Assembly (NCBI RefSeq): GCF_002222655.1
Contig: NZ_CP022423.1
Coordinates: 1,798,001-1,862,000, forward strand
Source: Vitreoscilla filiformis
GTDB taxonomy: Bacteria > Pseudomonadota > Gammaproteobacteria > Burkholderiales > Burkholderiaceae_C
Direction: 5' to 3'
DNA length: 64,000 bases
Under the pieces are notes generated by a model that saw only the letters and a list, made by a program, of their open reading frames with translations, made no database searches and had not been told where the DNA came from. Below, piece after piece: positions 10,600 to 19,911 of the stretch. Position numbers and translations under genes: made by a program. Position 1 is the first letter of the stretch, and each line of letters begins with the position of its first letter.

Positions 10600-12258
10600 A
10601 TGGGCGTGGTGTGGAGTGTGGGACTGATGGCGTTGGCCATCGTGCTGGCGCTGCCAGTGCTGGGGGTGTTGGGTGCGTGGCTGGGGTTGGATGCGCAATC
10701 GTGGGGCACCCTGGCGCATCAAGCCCAAACGGTGCTGCCGGAATACGCCGGGCAATCCATGCTGCTGCTGCTGGCGGTGGGGGTGGGGGTGGTGCTGGTC
10801 GGCGGGCTGTGCGCTGCGGCGGTGACGCTGTTTGAATTCCCTGGGCGGCGCAGTTTGGAGTGGGCGCTGTTGCTGCCGCTGGCTTTGCCCGCCTATGTGA
10901 TGGCCTACGCCTACACCGACGCCTTGCAGTACAGCGGGCCGATTCAAATGGCATTGCGCGAGCTGCTCGGCACACGCGGGGCGCTGTGGCCCGACGTGCG
11001 CAGTTTGTGGGGGGCGGTGCTGCTGTTCACCCTAAGTCTCTACCCCTATGTGTACCTGTTGGCGCGCACGGCGCTGGGCGAGCGTGCCGCGCCCATGATG
11101 GAAGCCGCCCGCTTGTTGGGTGCTTCGCTGCCACGGCGCATCGTGGAAGTGGCCTTGCCCATGGCGCGTCCTGCCCTGGCGGCGGGCACCGCGTTGGCTT
11201 TGATGGAAACTTTGGCCGACTATGGGGTGGGGGCTTACTTCGGGTTGACCACGTTCACCACCGGCATCTACCGGGCTTGGTTGGTGATGGAAGATCGCAT
11301 GGCGGCAGCGCAGTTGGCCAGTGTGTTGCTGCTGGTGGTGGCGTTGCTGTTGTGGGCGGAGCAGCGGGCGCAGTCGAAACTGCGCTTTGCCACGGCCCGC
11401 ATCGGTGCCGCAGGCGCATTGACGGCCCGGCCTGTGGTGCTACGCGGTGCGGCGCGGTGGCTGGCGTGGCTCATCTGCGGTGGGCCGGTGCTGCTGGGGT
11501 TTGTGTTGCCGCTGGCTTGGCTGGGTTGGTTGCTGTGGCAGGAGTTCGAAAACAGTTCGGCGGCGGTGTTTGAGCCTGCCTACTTGGCGAGATTCGGGCA
11601 ATGGGCGTGGACCAGTTTTCAACTGGCAGGCTTGGCGGCGTTCGCGGGTGTGTTGGTGGCGCTGCTGCTGGGGTTCACTTTGCGCCGGGCTCAAGCCGCC
11701 ACGGGGGCGACCCAGCGTTGGTTGGGTCGGGGTTTGGCGTGGTCGGCACGGGCGGTGGGGTTGGGTTATGCCGTTCCGGGGGCAGTGGTGGCGGTGGGCA
11801 TTCTGCTGTGGGCCGGTGCCTTGCAGCGTGCGCTGGAAGGCGTCCCGGTGACCGCCTGGGTCACGGGCACAGTGTTTGGGTTGTGTTACGCCTACTTGGC
11901 GCGGTTTTCGTCCGTTGCGCTGCAATCGGTGCAATCGGGTTACGCACGGGTGCCGGTGGCGGTGGACGAATCCGCCCGTCTGCTCGGCGCCAAGCCTTGG
12001 CGTTTGTTGACCGCGATCCACCTGCCGTTGCTGGGCCGGTCGGCTTTAGCAGCGGCGTTGCTGGTGTTTGTGGACACCATGAAAGAGCTGCCCGCCACCT
12101 TGATGCTGCGCCCGTTCGGCAGTGACACCCTGGCGGTGGTCGCCTACCAATTTGCGCGGGATGAGCGCCTGGCCGAAGCGGCACTGCCGTCGGTGGCGAT
12201 GGTGGTGGTGGGCTTGGTGCCGGTGATCATATTGTCGCGGGCGCTTCGCTCGACGTGA
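10600..12258 (+). CDS. fbpB: Iron(III)-type ABC transporter permease, fused two-module
   Basis: About 552 residues with roughly a dozen hydrophobic helices and two copies of the BPD permease module, as in FbpB/SfuB. The coupling (EAA) loops are visible near EAARLLGASLPRRIVEVALPMARPAL and ESARLLGAKPWRLLTAIHLPLLG. It forms the inner-membrane channel for the FbpC ATPase. ATG at 10600 follows AGGAAAGG; upstream TTG codons lie in or beside the Fur-like box and are poor candidates. The 3' end overlaps the convergent CZB gene by 32 bases. Confidence 0.88.
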   Translation: MGVVWSVGLMALAIVLALPVLGVLGAWLGLDAQSWGTLAHQAQTVLPEYAGQSMLLLLAVGVGVVLVGGLCAAAVTLFEFPGRRSLEWALLLPLALPAYVMAYAYTDALQYSGPIQMALRELLGTRGALWPDVRSLWGAVLLFTLSLYPYVYLLARTALGERAAPMMEAARLLGASLPRRIVEVALPMARPALAAGTALALMETLADYGVGAYFGLTTFTTGIYRAWLVMEDRMAAAQLASVLLLVVALLLWAEQRAQSKLRFATARIGAAGALTARPVVLRGAARWLAWLICGGPVLLGFVLPLAWLGWLLWQEFENSSAAVFEPAYLARFGQWAWTSFQLAGLAAFAGVLVALLLGFTLRRAQAATGATQRWLGRGLAWSARAVGLGYAVPGAVVAVGILLWAGALQRALEGVPVTAWVTGTVFGLCYAYLARFSSVALQSVQSGYARVPVAVDESARLLGAKPWRLLTAIHLPLLGRSALAAALLVFVDTMKELPATLMLRPFGSDTLAVVAYQFARDERLAEAALPSVAMVVVGLVPVIILSRALRST

Positions 12259-12751
12259 GTGGCGGGGGCGCACGGTGCGTGGCCGGCACCCCCACGCGCC
12301 GGGTTTTGCGGGCCGGCTGGGGGGCACACTGGGCCTCCATGGCATCCAGTGTGTTGAGCAAGGCCCGGCTGGCATCGGCGTAGCCGGTTTTGAACAAGAT
12401 CCGTGCTTTGTCCAGTTGCCCCCCGAGCCGGAAACTCACCACGTTGGCCGCATGCAGGTGCAGCAGTTTGTGATGTCGGCTCAGTGCGGCGTAGCCTTCA
12501 GCGCCCAGTCGTTTCTCGCCCATGGCCCGCAGCCAGTGACCAAAGGCGCACCGGTCATCAAAACAAAGCTCTTCCGGGTGCAGGACATCCGTGGCCCGCC
12601 CCGTCAGGCAGGCCACCAAGTGATGGTGCCACTCTCGATGTGCCCGCCGCCCCTGTGCCAACTCGACCGCTGTGAGGGGCCCCGACGACTCACCCTTCAC
12701 CGCAGACACAGTGGGTGAGGCACGAAGCAAGTGCTGGAGGGGTTTGAACAT
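12227..12751 (-). CDS. CZB (chemoreceptor zinc-binding) domain protein
   Basis: 174 residues. The CZB pattern is present: a first His in HREWHHHLVACL, the Cys of DDRCAFGHWLRAMG, and the paired His of LSRHHKLLHLHA, the ligand set that binds zinc in DgcZ-type and chemoreceptor CZB domains. No output domain (GGDEF, MCP) is attached, so it is a stand-alone zinc sensor or adaptor whose partner is not visible here. It has a proline-rich C-terminal tail. Confidence 0.8.
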   Translation of the reverse strand: MFKPLQHLLRASPTVSAVKGESSGPLTAVELAQGRRAHREWHHHLVACLTGRATDVLHPEELCFDDRCAFGHWLRAMGEKRLGAEGYAALSRHHKLLHLHAANVVSFRLGGQLDKARILFKTGYADASRALLNTLDAMEAQCAPQPARKTRRVGVPATHRAPPPLTSSEAPATI

Positions 12752-12847
12752 GATGTCGGAGCCAAGGCGTCGAGTAACAAAAAGTGTAAGTTCTTGTTGC
12801 GGCGGGCGGCGCCCCTGAACTTGAAAGATGCCGGGTTCTTGTCCTAT

Positions 12848-14530
12848 TCAAGCAGGGGGGGATAGGTCTGAGGGCAGATCCTCAACACTGGGCACGATGT
12901 TGTCGGCGCCGACTTTGGCCTCAAATCCGGCGCGGCGCATCAACCCCATCGGCTGTTCGTTGACGCTGGCCAAAATCAAGGCCACGCCCCGGCGGTGCAG
13001 TGCCGTGTGCAGCCCTTCGAGCGCGTCCAGCCCCGAAGTGTCCATGGAGATCAAGCGGGCCATTTCCAGCACCACGGCGCGGGTGCCGTCTTCGACCATG
13101 GCGGGCAGGGCTTCGATTTTGCCGACCGCACCGAAAAACAAAGATCCGTACAGTTCAAACACCTGCACGCCCTCGGGCAAATCTTCCTTGGCGTGGGGCG
13201 TGACGCGAAACAGCGAACCCATGCGCCAGATGAAGAAACCACACGCGGCGATCAATCCCATTTCAACTGCCACGGTCAGGTCAAACACCACCGTCAGCAC
13301 AAACGTGCCCACCAGCACGGTGCGGTAGGGCAGCATGAAATGCTTGAGGCGCGCAAACTCACGCCATTCGCCCATGTTCCAAGCCACGAACATGAGGATG
13401 CCCGCCAACGCCGCCAGCGGCACATGCAACGCCAGCGGCGCGGCCACCAACACGATCACCAGCAACGTGAACGCATGCACGATGCCGGCCACTGGGGTTC
13501 GTCCGCCGGCGCGCACGTTGGTGACGGTGCGGGCAATCGTGCCCGTGGCTGGGATGCCACCAAAAAACGGCGCCACAAAGTTGGCCACGCCTTGGGCCAT
13601 CAGCTCTTGGTTGGGGTCGTGTTTGGGGATGTCGGCCATGTTGTCCGCCACGCGGGCGCACAGCAGGGATTCGATTGCCCCCAACAGCGCGATGGTCAGG
13701 GTGGGCATCAGCAGTTGTTTGGCGGTGGCCCACGTCAGTTCGGGCAATTCGAAAGCGGGCAAAGTCTGGGGAATGCCACCAAACTTGCTACCGATGGTTT
13801 GCACCGGCAATTCAAACAATTGGGCCAACGCCGTGGCCAGCACCAGTGCCACCACGGTGCCGGGCACCTGGGCTGCCACACGCACAAACTTTTCTTTCCA
13901 ACCCATGGGGTGGGCCGGCATGGTGTAACTCTTGGGCCAAATCACCACCAAGGCCAAACAACCCAGCGCCAGCAGGAAGGCCCACAGGTTGAAGCTGTCC
14001 AAATGCAGGGCCAACACTTTGAGCTGGGTGAAAAAGTCGGCGGGCAGTTTGTCAATTTCCAGCCCGAGAAAATCTTTCACCTGCGACAGCCCGATCAGCA
14101 CCGCAATGCCGTTGGTGAAGCCGATGACGATGGACACCGGGATATAACGCACCAAAGCGCCCAACCTCAACCAGCCCATCAGGAACAACAGCACGCCGGC
14201 CAGCGAGGTGGAAATCAGCAAATTGGCCAGCCCGTAGCGCTCAACAATGCCGTAAACGATGACGATGAAGGCGCCCGCCGGCCCGCCAATCTGCACGTTG
14301 GAGCCGCCCAGCGCGGCAATGAGAAAGCCCGCGATGATGGCGGTGAACAACCCCTGTTCGGGTTTGACCCCGGAAGCGATGGCAAACGCCATCGCCAGCG
14401 GCAATGCCACGATGCCAACGGTGATGCCCGCCCCGATGTCGGCCAACAGTTGGGGGCGGCCATAGCCGGTGAGGGTGTCGCTCAGGCGCGGACGAAAGGG
14501 GTGGACGCGCAAAAAATCAGGAAGGGCCAT
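12848..14530 (-). CDS. SulP family anion transporter with STAS domain
   Basis: 560 residues: an N-terminal cytosolic lead (RPRLSDTLTGYGRPQLLADIGAG), about a dozen membrane helices with the SulP stretches LPLAMAFAIASGVKPEQGLFTAIIAGF and GAFIVIVYGIVERYG, then a C-terminal STAS domain (GVQVFELYGSLFFGAVGKIEAL ... MDTSGLDALEGLHTAL). SulP proteins move sulfate, bicarbonate or other anions. The substrate cannot be read from sequence, and no carbonic anhydrase gene is next to it. Confidence 0.92.
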   Translation of the reverse strand: MALPDFLRVHPFRPRLSDTLTGYGRPQLLADIGAGITVGIVALPLAMAFAIASGVKPEQGLFTAIIAGFLIAALGGSNVQIGGPAGAFIVIVYGIVERYGLANLLISTSLAGVLLFLMGWLRLGALVRYIPVSIVIGFTNGIAVLIGLSQVKDFLGLEIDKLPADFFTQLKVLALHLDSFNLWAFLLALGCLALVVIWPKSYTMPAHPMGWKEKFVRVAAQVPGTVVALVLATALAQLFELPVQTIGSKFGGIPQTLPAFELPELTWATAKQLLMPTLTIALLGAIESLLCARVADNMADIPKHDPNQELMAQGVANFVAPFFGGIPATGTIARTVTNVRAGGRTPVAGIVHAFTLLVIVLVAAPLALHVPLAALAGILMFVAWNMGEWREFARLKHFMLPYRTVLVGTFVLTVVFDLTVAVEMGLIAACGFFIWRMGSLFRVTPHAKEDLPEGVQVFELYGSLFFGAVGKIEALPAMVEDGTRAVVLEMARLISMDTSGLDALEGLHTALHRRGVALILASVNEQPMGLMRRAGFEAKVGADNIVPSVEDLPSDLSPPA

Positions 14531-14746
14531 GAGATGCTCGCAAACAGGTTTTCGATCGGAAGAAAACGTTGCAAGCCGTCAGGTGGGCCACAGTGATGCA
14601 GGCGCGCCATGAAACGCCGCCGACGCGACTGCGGGAAACAGGCCATCGCACTGGAGGGACACGCGAACGGAGGCATCCCCTGATTGTGTGACGCCGCCCC
14701 GGGGTGTCACAAGTCGATGTTTCCCGGGGCCTGTCCCAGGAAAGCG

Positions 14747-16789
14747 TCAGCGCACGCGCATACCGGGTTGTGCGCCGGGGAACGGTTCCAGCACGAAGAT
14801 GCCGGGGTGCGCCTTCTCGTCGGCATGGCTGGCGGCCAGCACCATGCCTTCGCTCAGGCCAAATTTCATCTTGCGCGGTGCCAGGTTGGCCACCATCACG
14901 GTGAGTTTGCCTTCCAGATCGGCGGGTTTGTAAGCGCTCTTGATGCCGGAAAACACGTTGCGCGTCTTGCCTTCGCCCACATCCAGGGTGAGGCGCAGGA
15001 GCTTGTCCGAGCCCGGCACTTCTTCGGCCTTGACGATTTTGGCGATGCGCAAATCCACCTTGCTGAAATCATCGATCTTGATTTCGGGCGCCAGCGGCTC
15101 ACCGCCCGGCACCACTTGGATGGGCGCCGGCGGCTCAAACAGCGCATCCAACAGCTTCGGATCGACGCGTTGCATCAGGTGCTTGTATTCACCGATGACG
15201 TGGGCGCCCAGCGCCTGTTCCACATCCGCGAAAGTGAACGGCGACACCTTCAAGAAGGCTTCCACGTTGGCCGCCAGCGCAGGCAGCACCGGCTTCAAGT
15301 AGATGGTGAGCACGCGGAAGGCTTCGATGCAGGTGCTGCACACGTCTTGCAGCAGCGCGTCGGCGCCTTCTTTCTTCGCCAGCTCCCAAGGCTTGTTCGC
15401 GTCCACGTACTCGTTGACCTTGTCGGCCAGCGCCATGATTTCGCGCAGCGCCTTGCCGTACTCGCGTTCCTCAAACAGTTGTTCGAGGGTGGCGCGGTGG
15501 GCACGCAGCGCGTCCAGCAGCGTGTTGCCCTCCACGCCCAGATCGGTGGAGAGCTGGCCGCCAAAGCGCTTGGTGAGGAAGCCCGCTGCACGCGAAGCAA
15601 TGTTGATGTACTTGCCCACCAAGTCCGAGTTCACGCGGGCGATGAAGTCATCCGGGTTGAAGTCGATGTCTTCCACGCGGCTGTTGAGCTTGGCGGCGAT
15701 GTAGTAACGCAGCCACTCCGGGTGCATGCCCAGCTCCAAATACTTGAGCGGGCTGATGCCCGTGCCCCGGCTCTTGCTCATCTTCTCGCCGCTGACGGTG
15801 ATGAAACCGTGGACGTTCACCTTGTCCGGCGTCTTGCGGCCACTGAAGTGCAGCATCGCCGGCCAGAACAGGGTGTGGAAGTAGGTGATGTCCTTGCCGA
15901 TGAAGTGAACTTGCTCGACGTTCGGGTCGGCAAAAAACGCGTCGTAATCTTGGCCGATCTTGCCGAAGTAGTTCTTCAGCGAAGCCAGGTAGCCAATCGG
16001 CGCGTCCAGCCACACATAGAAGTATTTGCCCGGCGCATCGGGGATTTCGATGCCGAAGTAAGGCGCATCGCGGCTGATGTCCCAGTCACCCAGGCCGCCG
16101 TTGCCGTCGTCATCCTTGGTGAACCACTCCTTGATTTTGTTCAGCACTTCGGGTTGCAGGCGGCCCGGCGTGCTTGTCCAGCCTTCCAGAAACTCCACGC
16201 AACGTGGGTCGGACAGCTTGAAAAAGTAGTGATCCGAAGTCTTCATCACCGGCGTGGCACCGGACAGGGCTGAGTACGGGTTTTTCAGCTCGGTCGGGGC
16301 GTAGACGGCGCCGCAGGCATCGCAGTTGTCACCGTACTGGTCTTTGGCGCCGCACTTCGGGCACTCGCCCTTGATGAAACGATCCGGCAGGAACATCCCC
16401 TTTTCCGGGTCGAAGAACTGTTCAATCGACTTCACGCTGATCAGCTCGTTCTTGCGCAGGGCGCGGTAGATGTCTTGCGCGAGTTCGTGGTTTTCTGGGC
16501 CGTCGGTGGAGTGCCAGTTGTCGAAAGCGATGTGGAAACCGTTCAGGTACTTGGCGCGTCCGGCGGCCACTTCACCCACAAACTGCTGCGGCGTTTTGCC
16601 CGCTTTTTCGGCGGCGATCATGATCGGCGCACCGTGCGCGTCGTCAGCGCAGACGAAGTGAACCTGCGCACCCTTCATGCGCTGCGCCCGCACCCAGATG
16701 TCGGCCTGGATGTACTCCATCATGTGCCCGACGTGGAAGGGCGCGTTGGCGTAGGGCAGGGCGGTGGTGACGAAAAGTTTGCGGGTCAT
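14747..16789 (-). CDS. metG: Methionyl-tRNA synthetase
   Basis: 680 residues, the long MetG form. Class I signatures: HIGH-like FHVGHMM near residue 18 and KMSKS in [13 protein letters not shown] zinc knuckle is visible as [18 protein letters not shown]. The C-terminal region after about residue 570 is the tRNA-binding OB domain ([22 protein letters not shown] ... GMVLAAS) that mediates dimerisation. It charges tRNA-Met. Divergent from ureF across 95 bases. Confidence 0.97.
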   Translation of the reverse strand: MTRKLFVTTALPYANAPFHVGHMMEYIQADIWVRAQRMKGAQVHFVCADDAHGAPIMIAAEKAGKTPQQFVGEVAAGRAKYLNGFHIAFDNWHSTDGPENHELAQDIYRALRKNELISVKSIEQFFDPEKGMFLPDRFIKGECPKCGAKDQYGDNCDACGAVYAPTELKNPYSALSGATPVMKTSDHYFFKLSDPRCVEFLEGWTSTPGRLQPEVLNKIKEWFTKDDDGNGGLGDWDISRDAPYFGIEIPDAPGKYFYVWLDAPIGYLASLKNYFGKIGQDYDAFFADPNVEQVHFIGKDITYFHTLFWPAMLHFSGRKTPDKVNVHGFITVSGEKMSKSRGTGISPLKYLELGMHPEWLRYYIAAKLNSRVEDIDFNPDDFIARVNSDLVGKYINIASRAAGFLTKRFGGQLSTDLGVEGNTLLDALRAHRATLEQLFEEREYGKALREIMALADKVNEYVDANKPWELAKKEGADALLQDVCSTCIEAFRVLTIYLKPVLPALAANVEAFLKVSPFTFADVEQALGAHVIGEYKHLMQRVDPKLLDALFEPPAPIQVVPGGEPLAPEIKIDDFSKVDLRIAKIVKAEEVPGSDKLLRLTLDVGEGKTRNVFSGIKSAYKPADLEGKLTVMVANLAPRKMKFGLSEGMVLAASHADEKAHPGIFVLEPFPGAQPGMRVR

Positions 16790-16884
16790 GGCAGCAGCAG
16801 CAAGCTGGAAGCGACAAAGCAGCGGATTTTAGGTGGCGTCGCCGGGCACAATTGGCGCCTTCTGGGTTTCGGGGCGACAGGCGC

Positions 16885-17556
16885 ATGTCCTTACTGCAAT
16901 TGATGTGGTTGGCCTCACCGGCGTTGCCGGTGGGCGGCTTCAGCTATTCAGAAGGGTTGGAGGCAGCGGTGGAGTTTGGCCATGTGGGCAACGAAGCCCA
17001 AGCGCAAACGTGGCTGTTGGCTCAGTTGCGCTTGAGTTTGGGCCGGGCGGACTTGCACATCGTGGCCGAAGCGATGGCCGCTTGGCAACGCCACGACCTG
17101 CCCGCCGCCACCGCGCTCAACGACTGGGTGCGCCACACCCGCGAAACCAGCGAGCTGCGCCAACAGACCGAGCAAATGGGCCGTTCGCTCACCGAATGGT
17201 TGCGCCAGCGCCAGCCGGACGATGCTCGCGTGGCCCAATTGGCCGCCCTGGCGCCTGCGCCAACGTGGCCGGTGGCTTTTGCCCTGGCTGGTGTGTTCAC
17301 TGGTGCTTCGGCACGTGACGTGCTTCTGGCGCACGGCTTCGGCTGGGCGGAAAACATGGTGCAAGCGGCGATCAAGGCGGTGCCTTTGGGGCAAAGTGCG
17401 GGCCAGCGCATCCTGAGCACCCTGGCCGACGCGCTACCCGCCGTGGTCGATGAAGCGTTGGCTTTGCCGGCGGTACAACGCCAATCGTTTGCGCCGATGC
17501 TGGCGATTTTGTCGGCGCAGCATGAGGCCCAATACTCCCGCCTGTTCCGCTCGTGA
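16885..17556 (+). CDS. ureF: Urease accessory protein UreF
   Basis: 223 residues. UreF hallmarks: [21 protein letters not shown] at the N-terminus, [18 protein letters not shown], and [23 protein letters not shown]. UreF links UreD to UreG and gates GTP-dependent nickel delivery to apo-urease. ATG 16885 was chosen because the typical [12 protein letters not shown] start follows a purine-rich stretch. It leads a two-gene ureF-ureG unit far from, and opposite in strand to, the other urease genes. Confidence 0.95.
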   Translation: MSLLQLMWLASPALPVGGFSYSEGLEAAVEFGHVGNEAQAQTWLLAQLRLSLGRADLHIVAEAMAAWQRHDLPAATALNDWVRHTRETSELRQQTEQMGRSLTEWLRQRQPDDARVAQLAALAPAPTWPVAFALAGVFTGASARDVLLAHGFGWAENMVQAAIKAVPLGQSAGQRILSTLADALPAVVDEALALPAVQRQSFAPMLAILSAQHEAQYSRLFRS

Positions 17557-17590
17557 GCAGGCGCTATTTCAGACGCAACAACGGTTCACC

Positions 17591-18232
17591 ATGACAACAC
17601 ATCGCCCCGCCCAACGCACCAAGAAACTGCCGCCCTTGCGGGTGGGCGTCGGTGGCCCGGTGGGTTCCGGTAAAACCACCCTGGTTGAGATGCTGTGCAA
17701 GACGATGCGCGAGAAGTGGGACCTCGTCGTCGTCACCAACGACATTTACACCAAAGAAGACCAGCGCCTGCTGACGGTGGCCGGCGCACTCGACCCCGAG
17801 CGCATCATGGGCGTGGAAACCGGCGGCTGCCCGCACACGGCGATCCGTGAAGACGCTTCGATCAATTTGGAAGCGGTTGATCGGATGCTGGAAAAATTCC
17901 CCGATGCAGACATCGTGTTCATCGAAAGCGGCGGTGACAACTTGGCAGCGACGTTCAGCCCGGAGTTGTCCGACCTGACGATTTACGTGATCGACGTGGC
18001 GGCAGGCGAAAAAATTCCACGCAAGGGCGGGCCGGGCATCACCAAGAGTGATTTGTTTGTGATCAACAAGATCGACTTGGCGCCTCACGTGGGTGCAGAC
18101 TTGGCGGTGATGGAGGCAGATACCCAACGAATGCGGCCTACCAAACCTTACGTCATGACCAATCTTAAAACGCAGTTGGGGTTGAATCAAGTAATTGAAT
18201 TCATTGAGAGAAAAGGGTTGTTGATAAAATAA
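17591..18232 (+). CDS. ureG: Urease accessory GTPase UreG
   Basis: 213 residues, SIMIBI-class GTPase. P-loop [30 protein letters not shown], the metal-binding [23 protein letters not shown] (Cys-Pro-His), [17 protein letters not shown] and the NKxD motif VINKIDLA. It hydrolyses GTP during nickel insertion into urease. It starts 35 bases after ureF. The last 50 or so bases are visibly richer in A+T than the rest, marking the start of the lower-GC block to the right. Confidence 0.96.
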   Translation: MTTHRPAQRTKKLPPLRVGVGGPVGSGKTTLVEMLCKTMREKWDLVVVTNDIYTKEDQRLLTVAGALDPERIMGVETGGCPHTAIREDASINLEAVDRMLEKFPDADIVFIESGGDNLAATFSPELSDLTIYVIDVAAGEKIPRKGGPGITKSDLFVINKIDLAPHVGADLAVMEADTQRMRPTKPYVMTNLKTQLGLNQVIEFIERKGLLIK

Positions 18233-18287
18233 TATCAATGGAGAAATTTGGCAAAACTATTATCTATATTGAAATCAAGGAAGAAGT

Positions 18288-19268
18288 ATGAAGCATGACG
18301 CAACGCATTTGGTTGTATTAGGTGGTGGGACGTTTGGAACCTCGTTAGGCGCTGCCTTGGCGAAGGCAGGAAACCGGGTCACTTTGATCGTTCGGGATCG
18401 GGCGGTTGCGGAGTCGATCAACAGTCGACGGGTGAACGAAAAATACTTGCCGGATGCCAAACTCCCACGCGACTTGAAAGCAGCTTGTGCGTTGGAGGAA
18501 GTGTCGACTGCCGGGATGGTATTTTTAGCGGTTCCGTCGCGCAGCATCCTCGAGACTGCTGCTGCGATTCGGCCCATGCTGCAAACTCGAGCGTGTGTCA
18601 TCAACCTTGCCAAGGGGCTGCATGAAGAAACACTGACTTTGGACCGAGCTTTGGCGAACGAATTGCCAGGGGTGGTGATTGGTTCTCTTTCTCTGAAGGG
18701 CCCCAATTTTGCACGCCCGTTGCTGCACGGCGCTCCGACGGGAATGACCTTGGCGTTGAGTGACCTGACACGATCCAAAGAGGTTTTGCAAGTTTTTGAG
18801 GGGTCGAACGTCAGTCCCGAAGAGCACTTGGATCTCTCGGGCGTCGAATTTGTTGCGGCGGTGAAAAATGTGTTTGCCGTCATCATGGGCATTTGCGATG
18901 CGATCGAAGACAACCCCAATACCCGGTTCATGATTTTGAGCAAAATCATTGCGGAGTGCCATCGTCTGCTGATTCACTTCGGCTTTGATCCCAGTGTCAT
19001 GTTCACGTACGCGGGGCTGGGCGACATGCTCATGACGTCGCTCAACGACACAAGCCGCAACCGAACACTGGGATTATTGATCGGAAGAGGTTTCAATTTT
19101 GTGACACAAGGTGCCGGGCCTGTCACCGAGGGCAAGAAGGCGACACGTTTGCTCACCCAACACACCATCGCGACCGCAGGGCACTTCCCCCTAATTCATG
19201 GTTTGAATGAGATTTTTGAGGGTCAAAAAAGCCCGCAGGAATATTTCAAGAGTTTGGCCAAGGGCTGA
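18288..19268 (+). CDS. gpsA: NAD(P)H-dependent glycerol-3-phosphate dehydrogenase
   Basis: 326 residues. GpsA features: Rossmann motif VLGGGTFGTSLGAALAKAG, INLAKGLHEETL, the catalytic lysine region GVEFVAAVKNVFAVIMGICDAI, and TYAGLGDMLMTSLNDTSRNRTLG. It reduces dihydroxyacetone phosphate to sn-glycerol-3-phosphate. Because the next gene is a glycerol-3-phosphate cytidylyltransferase and the one after is LicD-like, this copy probably feeds a dedicated phosphoglycerol pathway for surface polymers, not only phospholipid synthesis. The gene is lower in G+C than the core genes. Confidence 0.92.
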   Translation: MKHDATHLVVLGGGTFGTSLGAALAKAGNRVTLIVRDRAVAESINSRRVNEKYLPDAKLPRDLKAACALEEVSTAGMVFLAVPSRSILETAAAIRPMLQTRACVINLAKGLHEETLTLDRALANELPGVVIGSLSLKGPNFARPLLHGAPTGMTLALSDLTRSKEVLQVFEGSNVSPEEHLDLSGVEFVAAVKNVFAVIMGICDAIEDNPNTRFMILSKIIAECHRLLIHFGFDPSVMFTYAGLGDMLMTSLNDTSRNRTLGLLIGRGFNFVTQGAGPVTEGKKATRLLTQHTIATAGHFPLIHGLNEIFEGQKSPQEYFKSLAKG

Positions 19269-19310
19269 TTAAGACACTAAGACACGCTGACTGATAATTA
19301 CGAGGTTTGT

Positions 19311-19688
19311 ATGAAGAAAGTCATCACGTATGGAACATTTGATCTGTTGCATCATGGGCACGTCAATTTGTTGAAGCGTGCGCGTGACTTGGGTGACCAC
19401 CTGACGGTTGCGCTGTCCACAGATGAGTTTAATGCGTTAAAAGGCAAAAAGTGCTTCCATAGTTTTGCTGAAAGAGCCCACGTTTTGGCTGCGATTCGGT
19501 ATGTCGATGAAGTCATCCCGGAGGAAAACTGGGAACAGAAGTTGAGCGACGTTCAAAATAATCGCATTGACGTTTTTGTGATTGGGGATGATTGGGCGGG
19601 GCAGTTTGATTTTTTAAAAGAAGTGTGGTATCTTCCGAGAACTCCTGGGATATCAACCACTCAGATTAAGGCGGGTTTGAAAGGTTGA
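19311..19688 (+). CDS. tagD: Glycerol-3-phosphate cytidylyltransferase (TagD-like)
   Basis: 125 residues, the size of TagD/GCT. The nucleotidyltransferase signature TYGTFDLLHHGHVNLLKRA contains HxGH, and the C-terminal ISTTQIK is the second conserved motif (RTxGISTT). It makes CDP-glycerol from CTP and sn-glycerol-3-phosphate. It begins 42 bases after gpsA, which would supply its substrate. CDP-glycerol is best known from teichoic acid synthesis, so in a proteobacterium it points to a phosphoglycerol-decorated LPS, capsule or O-antigen. Confidence 0.93.
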   Translation: MKKVITYGTFDLLHHGHVNLLKRARDLGDHLTVALSTDEFNALKGKKCFHSFAERAHVLAAIRYVDEVIPEENWEQKLSDVQNNRIDVFVIGDDWAGQFDFLKEVWYLPRTPGISTTQIKAGLKG

Positions 19689-19695
19689 TGGTGTG

Positions 19696-19828
19696 AATTT
19701 TGGTGATTTTAAAACCACCATGAAAAGCGCACCGTAACGTGTGTCGTGATGAGCGGTGCAATGCAAAGCTTATCGGCGGGTATACTTGGATGCCTGGTTT
19801 GCAAGATGCCACCAAAATTTAAAATCAC
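19696..19828. repeat. Paired A+T-rich inverted repeats between tagD and the licD-like gene
   Basis: AATTTTGGTGATTTTAAA (19696-19713) is matched by inverted elements CACCAAAATT (19810-19819) and TTTAAAATCAC (19818-19828) in the same 222-base non-coding gap. The two halves are reordered, so it is not a simple hairpin. It could be the remnant of a small inverted-repeat element or a regulatory structure. Nothing else recognisable lies in this gap. Confidence 0.35.
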
Positions 19829-19911
19829 TGCAAAATGCGCATGATCAGCATGAAGCCAGCTGAGTTGGGTTGTGTTGTAATGCGGTTACAAGCGTCATAA
19901 CGAAAGAACAA

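Noticed and set aside
18160..18232. ureG 3' end replaced by recombination
   Set aside because: The last codons are A+T-rich, but the encoded [10 protein letters not shown] is a normal UreG ending, so only a composition boundary is supported.
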